Below are positions 1-11,290 of a stretch of DNA of 64,000 bases, one piece after another (the stretch's first letter is position 1; each line of letters starts with the position of its first letter). The position numbers were made by a program, and so were the translations under genes. The stretch comes from Manihot esculenta (lineage: Eukaryota > Streptophyta > Magnoliopsida > Malpighiales > Euphorbiaceae). The notes below the pieces were generated by a model. The model was not told where the DNA came from, did no database searches, and was given only the letters and a program-made list of their open reading frames with translations. The stretch lies in assembly GCF_001659605.2 (NCBI RefSeq), contig NC_035168.2, positions 1 to 64,000 on the forward strand, written 5' to 3'.

Positions 1-1872
1 AACCCTGAACCCTGAACCCTGAACCCTGAACCCTGAACCCTGAACCCTGAACCCTGAACCCTGAACCCTGAACCCTGAACCCTGAACCCTGAACCCTGAA
101 CCCTGAACCCTGAACCCTGAACCCTGAACCCTGAACCCTGAACCCTGAACCCTGAACCCTGAACCCTGAACCCTGAACCCTGAACCCTGAACCCTGAACC
201 CTGAACCCTGAACCCTGAACCCTGAACCCTGAACCCTGAACCCTGAACCCTGAACCCTGAACCCTGAACCCTGAACCCTGAACCCTGAACCCTGAACCCT
301 GAACCCTGAACCCTAGAACCCTGAACCCTGAACCCTGAACCCTGAACCCTGAACCCTGAACCCTGAACCCTGAACCCTGAACCCTGAACCCTGAACCCTG
401 AACCCTGAACCCTGAACCCTGAACCCTGAACCCTGAACCCTGAACCCTGAACCCTGAACCCTGAACCCTGAACCCTGAACCCTGAACCCTGAACCCTGAA
501 CCCTGAACCCTGAACCCTGAACCCTGAACCCTGAACCCTGAACCCTGAACCCTGAACCCTGAACCCTGAACCCTGAACCCTGAACCCTGAACCCTGAACC
601 CTGAACCCTGAACCCTGAACCCTGAACCCTGAACCCTGAACCCTGAACCCTGAACCCTGAACCCTGAACCCTGAACCCTGAACCCTGAACCCTGAACCCT
701 GAACCCTGAACCCTGAACCCTGAACCCTGAACCCTGAACCCTGAACCCTGAACCCTGAACCCTGAACCCTGAACCCTGAACCCTGAACCCTGAACCCTGA
801 ACCCTGAACCCTGAACCCTGAACCCTGAACCCTGAACCCTGAACCCTGAACCCTGAACCCTGAACCCTGAACCCTGAACCCTGAACCCTGAACCCTGAAC
901 CCTGAACCCTGAACCCTGAACCCTGAACCCTGAACCCTGAACCCTGAACCCTGAACCCTGAACCCTGAACCCTGAACCCTGAACCCTGAACCCTGAACCC
1001 TGAACCCTGAACCCTGAACCCTGAACCCTGAACCCTGAACCCTGAACCCTGAACCCTGAACCCTGAACCCTGAACCCTGAACCCTGAACCCTGAACCCTG
1101 AACCCTGAACCCTGAACCCTGAACCCTGAACCCTGAACCCTGAACCCTGAACCCTGAACCCTGAACCCTGAACCCTGAACCCTGAACCCTGAACCCTGAA
1201 CCCTGAACCCTGAACCCTGAACCCTGAACCCTGAACCCTGAACCCTGAACCCTGAACCCTGAACCCTGAACCCTGAACCCTGAACCCTGAACCCTGAACC
1301 CTGAACCCTGAACCCTGAACCCTGAACCCTGAACCCTGAACCCTGAACCCTGAACCCTGAACCCTGAACCCTGAACCCTGAACCCTGAACCCTGAACCCT
1401 GAACCCTGAACCCTGAACCCTGAACCCTGAACCCTGAACCCTGAACCCTGAACCCTGAACCCTGAACCCTGAACCCTGAACCCTGAACCCTGAACCCTGA
1501 ACCCTGAACCCTGAACCCTGAACCCTGAACCCTGAACCCTGAACCCTGAACCCTGAACCCTGAACCCTGAACCCTGAACCCTGAACCCTGAACCCTGAAC
1601 CCTGAACCCTGAACCCTGAACCCTGAACCCTGAACCCTGAACCCTGAACCCTGAACCCCTGAACCCTGAACCCTGAACCCTGAACCCTGAACCCCTAAAC
1701 CCCCAAACCCAAAACCCCAAACCCAAAACCCCAAACCCCCAAACCCCCAAACCCCAAAACCCCAAACCCCCAAACCCCCAAACCCCCAAACCCCTGAACC
1801 CTGAACCCTGAACCCTGAACCCTGAACCCTGAACCCTGAACCCTGAACCCTGAACCCTGAACCCTGAACCCT
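1..1872. repeat. Telomere-like heptamer array (CCCTGAA)n
   Basis: Head-to-tail copies of CCCTGAA (TTCAGGG on the minus strand) run from the window edge to about 1872, so the array may extend further left. It is nearly perfect: there is a one-base insertion near 315 and one near 1678. From about 1690 to 1793 the unit decays into CCCCAAA, CCCAAAA and CCCCCAAA variants, after which regular units resume. The C-rich strand reads 5' to 3' inward, the orientation a left chromosome end would have, but the unit differs by one base from the usual plant telomere CCCTAAA. It could be an interstitial telomere-like tract or an expanded minisatellite. Confidence 0.97.
1690..1793. repeat. Degenerate C4A3/C4A4 block inside the heptamer array
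   Basis: About 100 bp where the CCCTGAA unit is replaced by irregular CCCCAAA, CCCAAAA and CCCCCAAA units with no TGA. The minus strand carries runs of three to five G separated by T3-T4, a pattern that favours G-quadruplexes. Normal units flank it on both sides, so it arose within the array. Confidence 0.85.
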
Positions 1873-2690
1873 CTAACATGAGCAAGAAACTCTTGACAAT
1901 CCCTCCTTAGCAACCTATGAGCCTGTAAGGCACATATCAAATCTCTGGACATACCTCACTTGTCCCCTCGAAAGGCAACCTCTGATCTATCTTGTTCTCT
2001 GAATCTAACTATCTTGTATCTACAGTCCAAACTAGCGCCATAGTAGAGAATCAATCCATCCTTAGAATGATGTTAAAATCAATCAAATCTATAATCACAA
2101 GGTCGACTGGAATGCATTTATCCTCAACTATAATTGGACCAAACCGACAAACTGACTCTGTCATAGACTGATCACACTTAGGGCCACTAACCCAAAGAGA
2201 ATACTCTAGCCTAGAATCTATCAAACCCAAACTGCCTACGGTCCTCGAAAAAATAAAAGAATGAGAGGCATCAAGATCCATAAGAGCGTACACATCAGAA
2301 CACCCAATAGCAAATTTACCTGACACCACTATGCTTGATGTGTTGGTTTCCTACTGTGTCATGTTAAAAATCCGTGTTGGTGCTAAAGGACCTTCTCCTT
2401 GGGAATCTAATGAAAAAGAGGATATCTCTCTTTCTCTACCTCGCCCTCTGTCCTAAAATGTGACTAAAGCTGCTGGCTGCACCATACTGCTAGAAACTAT
2501 TTGCTGAAATTGTGCTATCTTTATTGTATTAGGACACTCATGAGTCATATGTCCCTTTTGTCCACATCTATAACAAACTGTAATCCCAAATCGACAAAGA
2601 TTTTTATGCGACTTTCCACATTTTACACATCCAGAGCTATTTGAATTTAAACTTAAAATGCTATCCATTTCCAGACTAGACTTGTAAATA
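1873..2690 (-). pseudogene. Ty3/gypsy gag-protease fragment (element L)
   Basis: Remnant of the gag-pol gene of a gypsy element related to the larger ones further right. Reading on the minus strand, 2668-2453 encodes a zinc knuckle pair (CVKCGKSHKNLC, then CYRCGQKGHMTHEC), the nucleocapsid part of Gag. 2329-2051 encodes a retropepsin-like segment in which the DPGASHSFI motif of the intact relatives is altered to DLDASHSFI. 1960-1873 encodes the protease-RT linker ([11 protein letters not shown]). Stops and frame changes separate the pieces. The 5' side ends near 2690 in AT-rich DNA, and the 3' side is cut by the CCCTGAA array, so RT and integrase are missing. There are no LTRs. It is a dead relic. 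Confidence 0.85.
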
Positions 2691-3318
2691 TTATAACTAA
2701 ATATATATTTATTTAAAAATTTTAAATACTTATAACTACTAAATTCTTATAAATTAATTTTGGTTCAAAATGGTTTAGTTACAGGGAAATTAATTTCTTG
2801 GAAAGTATATTTCCAAAGAAGTTATTTTCTAAAAAGTATAATTTAAATGCATTTGGTTGGTTTGTTGAATTCTCATAAAGTAAATGGAGTATGACTATAA
2901 ATATAATAAAAATATAAAAAATTATCATAAAATATAAAAAATATTTATGTTTAATTTAATTAATTTCTTTTTTTATTTAAATGAATATATAACTTAAATA
3001 AAATTATATCATAAAATTTTTCACATATTATTATTTATCAATAAATATAACATTCAACTTTTTACTAACTTTTATCTAAATATTTAATTATAAAAAAATA
3101 AAAAGAGTAAATTAAAAAATAAGAAAAGTAGCTTGAAGTTATTTAGGTTGGAGAGCAAAATTTATTTCTCTTATAGAGGGGAAGTAACACAAAACAACTC
3201 CTCGAAAAAAGTATAAAATTATGCCAACCTAACAAGTCAACAAAAAGTTGACAAACATATCCTCAGTTTAAATAGCTTTTATGCTTCTCAAAGTATATTG
3301 TTTCAATATCTTAAGTTT
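2691..3318. other. AT-rich intergenic stretch, no gene seen
   Basis: Strongly AT-rich DNA with short A/T runs. I see no open frame with recognisable content, no repeat array and no RNA gene. Confidence 0.6.
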
Positions 3319-4297
3319 AAAAAGAACATCTCATAGCAAGTTTCCCTCTGTGGTCCCTTTGTGACTCGATACTTTCGCCTTTTTCTCTTATTTAAACCTA
3401 ACTTCTTTTTCCCCTTCCCCATGAAAGACGATCTGCGTCAATTGACTATCGATGAAGAAGAAGATGTTGTTGTCCCTATTAAGAGCTCTAGAAATATTCT
3501 GATCGTCACTTATGATTCTGTATGGAGGGGATGTTTCTCACATATGATCCAATCAATTTTCAAAATATGCAGACCTCCTTGGTAGATTTATAGCGGCAAT
3601 CCTCGGACAGTTATTGTATTGAAGGATTTGGTTCCTAGTTACAAGCCGGACATTTTATTTTTGATGGAAACAAAAGCTCTTAGTTCTCGTATGGAATTTT
3701 TTCGTAGTTTTTTACATTTTAATAGTTGCTTCTCAGTCAATAGACAATGATTAGGAAGAGACTTTTCATTAATGTGGAAGAGTCATGGGTCTGTTTCTGT
3801 AATTGTCTTTTCTTCAAATTTTATTAATTCGATTGTTTCGGAAGGTAATGTTCAATAGAGGTTTACTAGTTATTATGGATTTCCAAAATTGCAACGACGA
3901 CGTCAGTTTTGGAACCTTATTTGAGCTTTATCTCGTAGAAGCTCTCTTCCGTGGCTTTGTTCGGGAGACTTTAATAATTTATGCTCGAGAGATAAGAAAG
4001 AATGAGGAGTATATTTGCCAAATTATCTTATGCAGGGGTTTAGACAGGTACTTGAGGAGCATTTTTGCCAAATTATCTTATATAAGAGTTTGATTTTGAA
4101 TAATTGTAAATCTTTGTTACACTCTAAAACTAATATTTCTGTTAGATAAATTTGTCGTAATGCTACTCTAACTGCTCATACTTTGACTAGAGAATCTATC
4201 AGGCGTAATCGCCTCTTTGTTTGGGATGATATCTCTCTTTGTTTAATGGAATTTTATTAATACAATCAATAGTTTTGCTTTAAAAAAAAAGAACATC
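3319..4297 (+). mobile_element. Miniature LINE with target-site duplication
   Basis: A 12-bp direct repeat AAAAAGAACATC at 3319-3330 and 4286-4297 flanks a unit that ends in an A-run, the signature of non-LTR retrotransposition. Inside, 3421-3580 resembles the ORF1 start of plant L1-type LINEs (MKDDLRQLTIDEEEDVVVPI). About 3594-4000 resembles the ORF2 endonuclease (DILFLMETKALSSRMEFF, then a GDFNN-like segment near 3968). 4110-4260 resembles the end of the ORF2 RNase H (AHTLTRESIRRNRLFVWDD). The reverse transcriptase and most of ORF1 are absent, so there are at least two internal deletions. A short direct duplication sits around 4003-4085. It cannot move on its own. Confidence 0.75.
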
Positions 4298-4654
4298 ACA
4301 TATTAATTGTTTAACTGAAAAATCAGATATATTATTATTAAATTAAAATGGTTTTATGTTACTCAAAAATATATTATTATAATATCTTAAATTCAAGAAG
4401 AACAAGAAAAAATTTAGCCGCATAGAATGAGATGGCATAAGATAAAGGAATTAATTAATGCCAACCATACATATATATCGAACGACTTAATCACCACAGG
4501 AGATAAAACAAAAGTCAACTCCCGTCTCACTCCCTTCTTTGCTAGGACTTAGAGTTTCGACCGTCACCTTGCACATCAATCCATTTCTGATCCTATTTCG
4601 CACTGAAAATAATGTCTATCTTCGTCTTTGATTAAATGTCTAGAACAAAGATGT

Positions 4655-4771
4655 ATGAATCCGGCTGTTATAACACAAGCTGGTAGATCTTTCACTACAA
4701 CCGAGAGCCACCGTCCTACCATTGTGCACAAGCAGAGCCTTGATATTCTTCACGATTCTTGGTTCAATAAG
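4655..4771 (+). pseudogene. Orphan exon 1 of an NAD-malic enzyme-like gene
   Basis: A 39-codon open stretch starts at the ATG at 4655 and ends at 4771 directly before GTAACC, a plausible splice donor. The residues RSFTTTESHRPTIVHKQSLD followed by ILHDSWFNK match what I know of the transit-peptide end and mature start of the plant mitochondrial NAD-dependent malic enzyme 62-kDa (alpha) subunit, which decarboxylates malate to pyruvate in the matrix. No following exon (the family's ERDRL/LRGLLPP region) is visible before 5690, and then an unrelated gene occupies the minus strand. I read it as a gene fragment left by deletion or carried in by duplication. A functional short gene is unlikely. Confidence 0.6.
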
Positions 4772-4800
4772 GTAACCGTGTTACTTTAATTTCAATATCC

Positions 4801-4860
4801 TGAACCTGACGATCCCTGACCTTAACAGCATGAACCTGACGATCCCTGACCTTAACAGCC
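4801..4860. repeat. 30-bp tandem duplication
   Basis: Two adjacent 30-bp units beginning TGAACCTGACGATCCCTGAC differ only in their last base, and a partial third unit (TGAACCC) follows. The pair lies just downstream of the malic enzyme-like exon, in its would-be first intron. Confidence 0.9.
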
Positions 4861-5690
4861 TGAACCCCTGAATTTTGAAGTTCAACCCTGTAGCTCTGAG
4901 CCATGAGTTCTAAAACTTTAAACTTTGATTCTTAAATTCTGAACTTGTAAATTTTAAATGAAAACTTAAATATGTAAGTTAAACCTTTAAATTTCAAATG
5001 AAAACCTAAATATGTATGTATGAATATGTATTGTATGAATATAAAAATTTAAATTTAAAGGTAAAGCGATGGATTGTTGTGTGAATATGTATTGTATTGT
5101 TTTATATATATAATTTTATTGTATAAGCATGTCATATTAGAGCTACATTAGCTTAGATAGTTACTTATTGAGTCAAAGCACTCTTTCTTTTAACATTTTC
5201 AACATGTTGCTGGAAGAATATTTTCCTTGATAGTTGATCTTGGACCTTTGGGAAGGTTATATTGTATAGTTCTTAATTTAGTTCTTTATTTTATTAATTC
5301 TTAAACCTTTGTTATGATTCTTATATATACATGTTTAAGTATTACTCTATTAAATATTATTATTTAAAATTTTAAATTATCTTTTAAAAGTATTTTATTT
5401 TTTAAAATTTAATTAACCTGTCCGAACTTGAAAACATTGGTTCAGAAATAAAGAATGTATTTCATACGATCCTCCAAGATTTTTCGTTACGGGCCCTGTT
5501 GGTCTCGTATTTGACATTTGGTTTTCCGCCTTAAGAGAAAATTGGTTCAGAAATTTAAGCCTTGAGCCTCGGCTCGTATTCGGATGTCTTTACTGGATCT
5601 TATTTTTTCATCTTAAATCAATTAACCAAACCATAAAGCGAAGAGACCTATTTCACAGCAACACAATTTCATTATGCCTCAAATATTAAT
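4861..5690. other. Intergenic, no gene seen
   Basis: AT-rich DNA with many short direct repeats of the TTTAAATTT kind around 4915-5060. I find no coding segment continuing the upstream malic enzyme-like exon and no RNA gene. Confidence 0.55.
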
Positions 5691-5734
5691 GACAGAAGCA
5701 TGGCTTTCGGTGGGTAAAAGGATAAGATAAGCAC

Positions 5735-5754
5735 AGAGAGAGAGAGAGAGAGAG
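5735..5754. repeat. (AG)n microsatellite
   Basis: Ten perfect AG dinucleotides, downstream of the WD40 gene's 3' end. Confidence 0.95.
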
Positions 5755-6125
5755 GGGTTGAAGGTGTGGGGAATGTTATTAACAATAATGACCCCGAGTC
5801 TTAATTATGCTGTGATCAGTTCTCCTAAACAAATACACTCCCAAGCCTCCCTACATTTTTATCCATTATTTTACAAACCTGACTAGAACTTACACCCCAT
5901 GTCCAGCCTTCCAACTTCCCTGCCGCCAGCATTATTTAAACCCATGTACCATAGCATGAAACAAATAAGTTGAATTCTCTTTCTCAGCACCCTCTTCCAC
6001 TGGCATAACATGAGGTATGTCACCTTTGTTCACTTACAATAACGTCGGATCCAACATCCTCACATTCATAGGACATGCATGCAAATTTCCAGCGCAAACC
6101 CACGACTAGGTATACACGTGTTAAA

Positions 6126-9100
6126 TCACAGAAAGGAGTCCAGATATGCGTAATTCCTGCATCGGTTGTACTGGAGGAGGCTTCCATAGGTGCGATCCCA
6201 CACTCCTATGAAGAGAGATTCGGTATCAGGGCTGAAAGACACACCAGAGATTTCCCCGAAAAAGTCAATCTCCTGCTCTTTGTCAAATCCATTTTTCACA
6301 TCATAGACGTGCACAAAATCAGCTGGCTCTGCCATCGCCATAAATTGCCCATCAGCTGTAAAACGAATTGATCTAATGGCTCCTAAGTTGCCCTTGAGAA
6401 CAGCAACAGATTTTGACAAGTTTCTAGCATCCCAAATACGACAGGTCTTGTCTTGATTCCCAGTGGCAAAGATGCGGCCATCAGGATGCCATGCAGAAGC
6501 AAATGAGAAATCCAAATGTCCACACAAAGGCGTGATGGTCTACAACAATAACGGCTTCAAATTAGCTGGAGGTCTCGCATAAAGGGATATGAAAACATTT
6601 ACACAAGGTTTATTAAAAAAAAAAGGAAAAGAAAAAAAGAAAATTAAACACTGCAGTAAAAAGAAATAAATACAGGAATACCTTTCCAGTTTGAGAATCT
6701 ACTAGTAGTCCCTCCGGGTTGTCGCCAACAATGGTAACAAGCTTACCATCAGGACTCAGTGAGGTGTGCTGCAAACAGAGATGAAAAAAATGACATATTA
6801 AATCCAAATTAGAGAACATGCTTGTTTGTTAATCAAAATATGATAAGCAGTATGTGCCCACATCATTAAATCACATAAATTTAATATAAAAGCAGTCAGC
6901 TCAGCTCAGCTCTACCAAACCCACATATGAAGGGTCAGCCCCAAGTTCAATCCAGTCGCATAATGACTTCAAAAGTATATGCAGTTGAATTTTATTATAA
7001 TTATTACAAAGATAATTTTTTATTTTACTAAAAATGGTGATACTATGAAAATTTATCAAGGATTTTTTCAAATTTGTGGACAGGACATTTCATTCTAATT
7101 TCTAAATGACAGAACTGAAGAAAAATATGGCCTCCGAAAATTGCAATAACTTTCTAGTCTGAATATAACAAAGTTGGACAAATAAAAATTCAGGGAAGGT
7201 GCAAGTACAAGTCAAGTTAAATTTGTTGAATAAATTAAATTCAATGAACTTTACAACAGTGATCAAGAATTAAAAGCTAAAAAAGACAAATTATTGCAGT
7301 TTAATAAATTGGAAAAGTTAATTCAGTGAGTTCAGTATATTGAACTTATTGGGTTAATTATGTCAAATCCACTACTTCTACATTAATAGCTCCATTAACA
7401 ACCAGATAAAAGTTCAACGAAGAAGCATGGATGGTAAGTTACTCTGGGAGCAAATTAAAGGCACAAAGACATTGAAAGGATTTACAATTTTAATCTATAA
7501 ACTTGAGTATAAGCTTTCATCAAAGTGGAGAGGTCTTTGTATTTCACATAGAATTGATTTTAATAGCATTCATGCATATTAATTCTTCTTGTTAGTTTCA
7601 GCTTTATTTCCTCGTACTCGAAAAGTATTTCCACAGTTCTAGCGTACTTATTTAAGTAGACTTGCCCAAGTAAAACTAGGGTTTGCATTTTTATAAATAG
7701 GCATGTATTGTTTCATGAGATAGTACTCCAGCGCACTCCAGAGTTTACTCTCCTTGTGGATCCAAAGATGTTTTGAGGTTAGATTCTAACCTTTTTCAAC
7801 GTCAGTCTTTAAACAGAATGCTGTCAAAAAATCACAAAATTGACATCCTCACATTTATCAGGATATTCACTCCAATAGAATTTCTTGAATGGTTATATTG
7901 TTCATTTGTTCTGTGATAGTTATTTTCGACGTGGATGGCAATAATGACTAGACACCATATAAATACACGACACTCAACTTCAAGTATCCCTATGAACAAG
8001 CTTAGAACCTACAAAGCCATAGAATACAGAAGGGATGCTCACATTCACTGGCCAAGGGAAACTAAAATGCTTAGTAAGCTGGAATTTCTCCATGTCAAAA
8101 TCTCTAACTCCACAGTCATTATTTGAAGCCATGAAATGAACTGCACCACTGAAACATTGCAGAATTTCCAGTTAGCCAGGATAAGAAGAACTCGCAGTTA
8201 CAGTTATTGAAGATGAAGAAAAAAGAAAAAAATATATAAATAAAAAAAGGAATGAAGATAAGGAGGGGAAAACCTGGCACAATCGTAAATCTCAACTGCA
8301 TTTGTAATTGCATTATCCTCATAAGTTGTTCTGTAACAGAAGATAACTCCCGGTCGCTCTAAATGCTGCTCCAAATAGAAAAACAAGCAAGTTACTTTCA
8401 AAATTCCAGATGAACCAAGCAAAACCCTACTCTAAAAAGCTTGTAATAGAAATTCACAAGATTAGCAGATCGTATTATATATAATTGTTGAGAGCACATC
8501 ACACTGTTCGGTTTTACAATAAAGCTCCACTTTTTCTCCATTAATATTGTAAACCAAGAGCGATTACATAGAAAATAGGTGTTGAACATGATTTCTAAAT
8601 ATATATATTATAAATAAAAAATTTTGCACTATTTAAGCAATTAGTTCCTTTACCCGTTGGCAATAATACCACTGACCATAACAGGAAAATTATTAGACAA
8701 GGTTACCTTACAAATAAGTTCTCCCTGGAACCCTCCAGCAATCAACAACTTATCGCGTACTGCCAGTGTACTAACTTGAGTTTGAGTAAATCCTTCCAAG
8801 AGGCTCCCAGGGTGTTTCTATAAAAGAACAAAGAGTCCCCAAAAAAAAATAATAAATATCACTGTGCGAATTAAAAAATATCTTTTTCTTTTGCATGTTT
8901 GTGTCTGTTTTTTTTTTTTTTGGTGCGGGGTGGGGAGGGAGGGGTTGGGTCGAGGAGAACACCTTCAAGCTTCACATAAAATTTTGTTAAATTTACCTCG
9001 CATGGTGCCACATGACCAGAAACGTTAAGAACTTCAGTCTTCTTGCAACTTAAGGATGACCAGTGAACAATTGAGAAATGTGACATAAGATAGACATCAT

Positions 9101-10409
9101 GTTTTGTGGTTGACCAAACCAAGTTCCGCAACTGCAATGCCCAAAAAAGGGTTGAGACCTCCACTCAGTCATTTTTACTTTCAAGAAAGATCAGTTCTTT
9201 GCATTGGATTAAAACAAAATATTGCTCAACATCATTAAATCAGCAATTAGCTTTCATAAACATTATGACACCAATCTCATTGAACGTGTTCTAACCACAA
9301 AATCCTAAAGAAAATAAAGCATTAGCACTTTAGCTCATAGAGTCAAGTTGTTGCTTTCCCCATTTCTAAAGCTTAAGATTCTCCACTAATGCAAAAATAT
9401 TACATCATTTGAATGAGGAAGTTGCAATAATTAGCCAGGTTGGAACATTACGCACTGTAATGAACAGTGATAACTTCAATGCCAATCACTGATCAGAGAA
9501 GGATTCAGATGAGAAAAATTGTTTTCCCAACAATATACATTTTTAAACCTTGCATATTAATATCTTTTACACCAAATACTGAATCCACCTACCCATCCGC
9601 ACATGAATTGAAGGGGTAAGAACCAAGTAAAGATGATGGATAACCATATCACGTACTTGAAAATGAAGGATAGTTGATGTCACAGATCTTGTATTGCGCC
9701 AAAACTCATAATACATTTCCCCCTTCTTTGTTGGCTTGCATTCCTGGAGATAAAACGAATGGAAGAAGCAAAATGTGAAGAGCTATGTTCCAAAGCATTT
9801 CAATAGCACACTCAATGGAACAAACAAAATGTGAAAAGCTATGCTCCAAAGCATTTCAATAGCAGCCCAGAGGAAAAATCTGTTCTACCTTTTCTGAACC
9901 TTCTCCCGACTGAGGGATGTTTTCATAGTTCTTGTATTGATCTAGCCTAGTTTGTCTGTACTTCTCACGGGAAATGCTCAGTCTCTCCCAAGGAATTCCC
10001 TGGATATCCTTTCCTCTCCTAGCATCTGCAGCAGATGTATCTGTTATCTTATTGTCCTGCACAAGCAACCACCGTGATGCCCATGCACACCCCCATCACA
10101 TGAGGAAAATGGCACAAATAAGCTTTTTAATAAATTTGAAAACAGAAGTACTTCATCACAAAGACGGAAAAGTAGCAAAAGACAATCAAACAGAGAAGAG
10201 CAGCACTAAAAACAAATTAAATAATCCACAACTTTTAAAGATTAAATTGGTAAAGGAAATAAACAAACCAAATGATCGTATTCATCGTCATCGTCATCAG
10301 ACTCTGAATCACCCATGAATCTACCACGGAAATACACATCATCATCCACTTCCGCCATTTCAAAATCATCTGCCATGTAATCCATTTCATCCCCCTGGTA
10401 TTGGGACAT
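6126..10409 (-). CDS. WD40-repeat protein, nine coding exons, 446 aa
   Basis: The only intact host gene. Coding exons (minus strand): 10409-10269, 10056-9889, 9743-9657, 9131-8997, 8817-8707, 8365-8274, 8148-8043, 6768-6682, 6539-6126. They sum to 1341 nt; every intron is GT-AG and the frame is continuous. The start at 10409 (MSQYQGDEMDYMADD) was chosen because it matches the acidic N-terminus known for this plant WD40 family and sits just after a likely 5'UTR acceptor. The N-terminus has an acidic run (ESDDDDDEYDHL), then ITDTSAADARRGKDIQGIPW. The C-terminal half carries WD40 repeats (ATGNQDKTCRIWDARN; VHVYDV; IGVWD). The family is usually annotated as uncharacterised WD-repeat C2A9.03-like; a beta-propeller scaffold role is inferred and no enzymatic function is known to me. 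The length is normal for the family. Confidence 0.93.
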
Positions 10410-11290
10410 GTTTGTATTGCAAATAAACCTGAGCCAACAACAATTCATTATTATAATACATGGAAACCCTTTCCTTGATGCTACGCTATTCACTCTAAAA
10501 TAATTTCACTCTTCAAGAGAAAAATATCCAAAAAGAAATTGAGGCTAGTTTGAATAACAATTGTTACTTATATCCCAAAATGGAATGGTTCCATCAGTGT
10601 TAAAGACTCGTGGCTTGAGTGGATCTTATCAAACCCTAAGCAGAATCTTGTCAAAGTCTACCGAAGAATGTGGGCTTGAATTGATGATTCTGATACCCTC
10701 TCCCCCCATCTAGTAATTGGGTATAGAATCTGTTATATATAATGCGCAAGACAATTTACATCAAATAGATTATTAACTTTCAACAAATCTAAGCTAGGAA
10801 GATAAAAGCTTTACCTTCAACCAAAACCCACAAATCACAAAACTCCAAACACAACCCAAAATCCCTATAATGCTAAACCAGAAGCCAAAATCCAATGTTT
10901 ACATCGATTAATCCAAACAATCCATACCCCAGTCGCATATAAAAAGATGTTAAAAAATCTCAAAACCGAAAAAGAACACGATTCACAGATCTAACACGAT
11001 TCTCATTAAATCAGAGCTCCAATCGAGCCAAAACAGTTTCAATCGGAAGAGACAAGCCACAACCTCGAGATTTACAAACCAAACAGAAAGGAAAAAAAAT
11101 CGGTGATAATAAAATCGAATTAGATCGATTAAATACTCAGAGAACAACACCTTAGAATATACAATATAGATGAGCTACAGAAAGACGGGTCTCTATTGTG
11201 CCTGCTGTCCGCGGGAGAGTTTGTGGGATGCGTTGAGGGAGAGCAAGGATGTCATAAACGCCGAAGAGGTAAGCAGAACACTCGACCTTC
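10410..11290 (-). promoter_or_regulatory. Probable 5'UTR, 5'UTR intron and promoter side of the WD40 gene
   Basis: Reading on the minus strand, a GGCTCAG acceptor-like site lies about 20 nt before the ATG at 10409, and a possible donor (CTAAG then GTGTTG) lies near 11152. This suggests a non-coding first exon around 11155-11280 and an intron of about 0.7 kb in the leader. No clear TATA box was seen. The stretch otherwise shows no coding potential on either strand. Confidence 0.4.

Noticed and set aside
313..1773. 486-residue minus-strand ORF of GSGFRVQ repeats
   Set aside because: The 7-base unit TTCAGGG has no stop in any frame on that strand, so any array of it is open. There are no coding features.
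1..1872. CRISPR-like or satellite-with-spacer reading of the heptamer array
   Set aside because: Units are contiguous with no spacers, and the DNA is plant nuclear.
6075..6371. Plus-strand ORF over the WD40 last exon
   Set aside because: Shadow of the conserved minus-strand exon.
8871..9164. 97-residue minus ORF as a separate gene
   Set aside because: It is exon 4 of the WD40 gene read through its donor into the intron.
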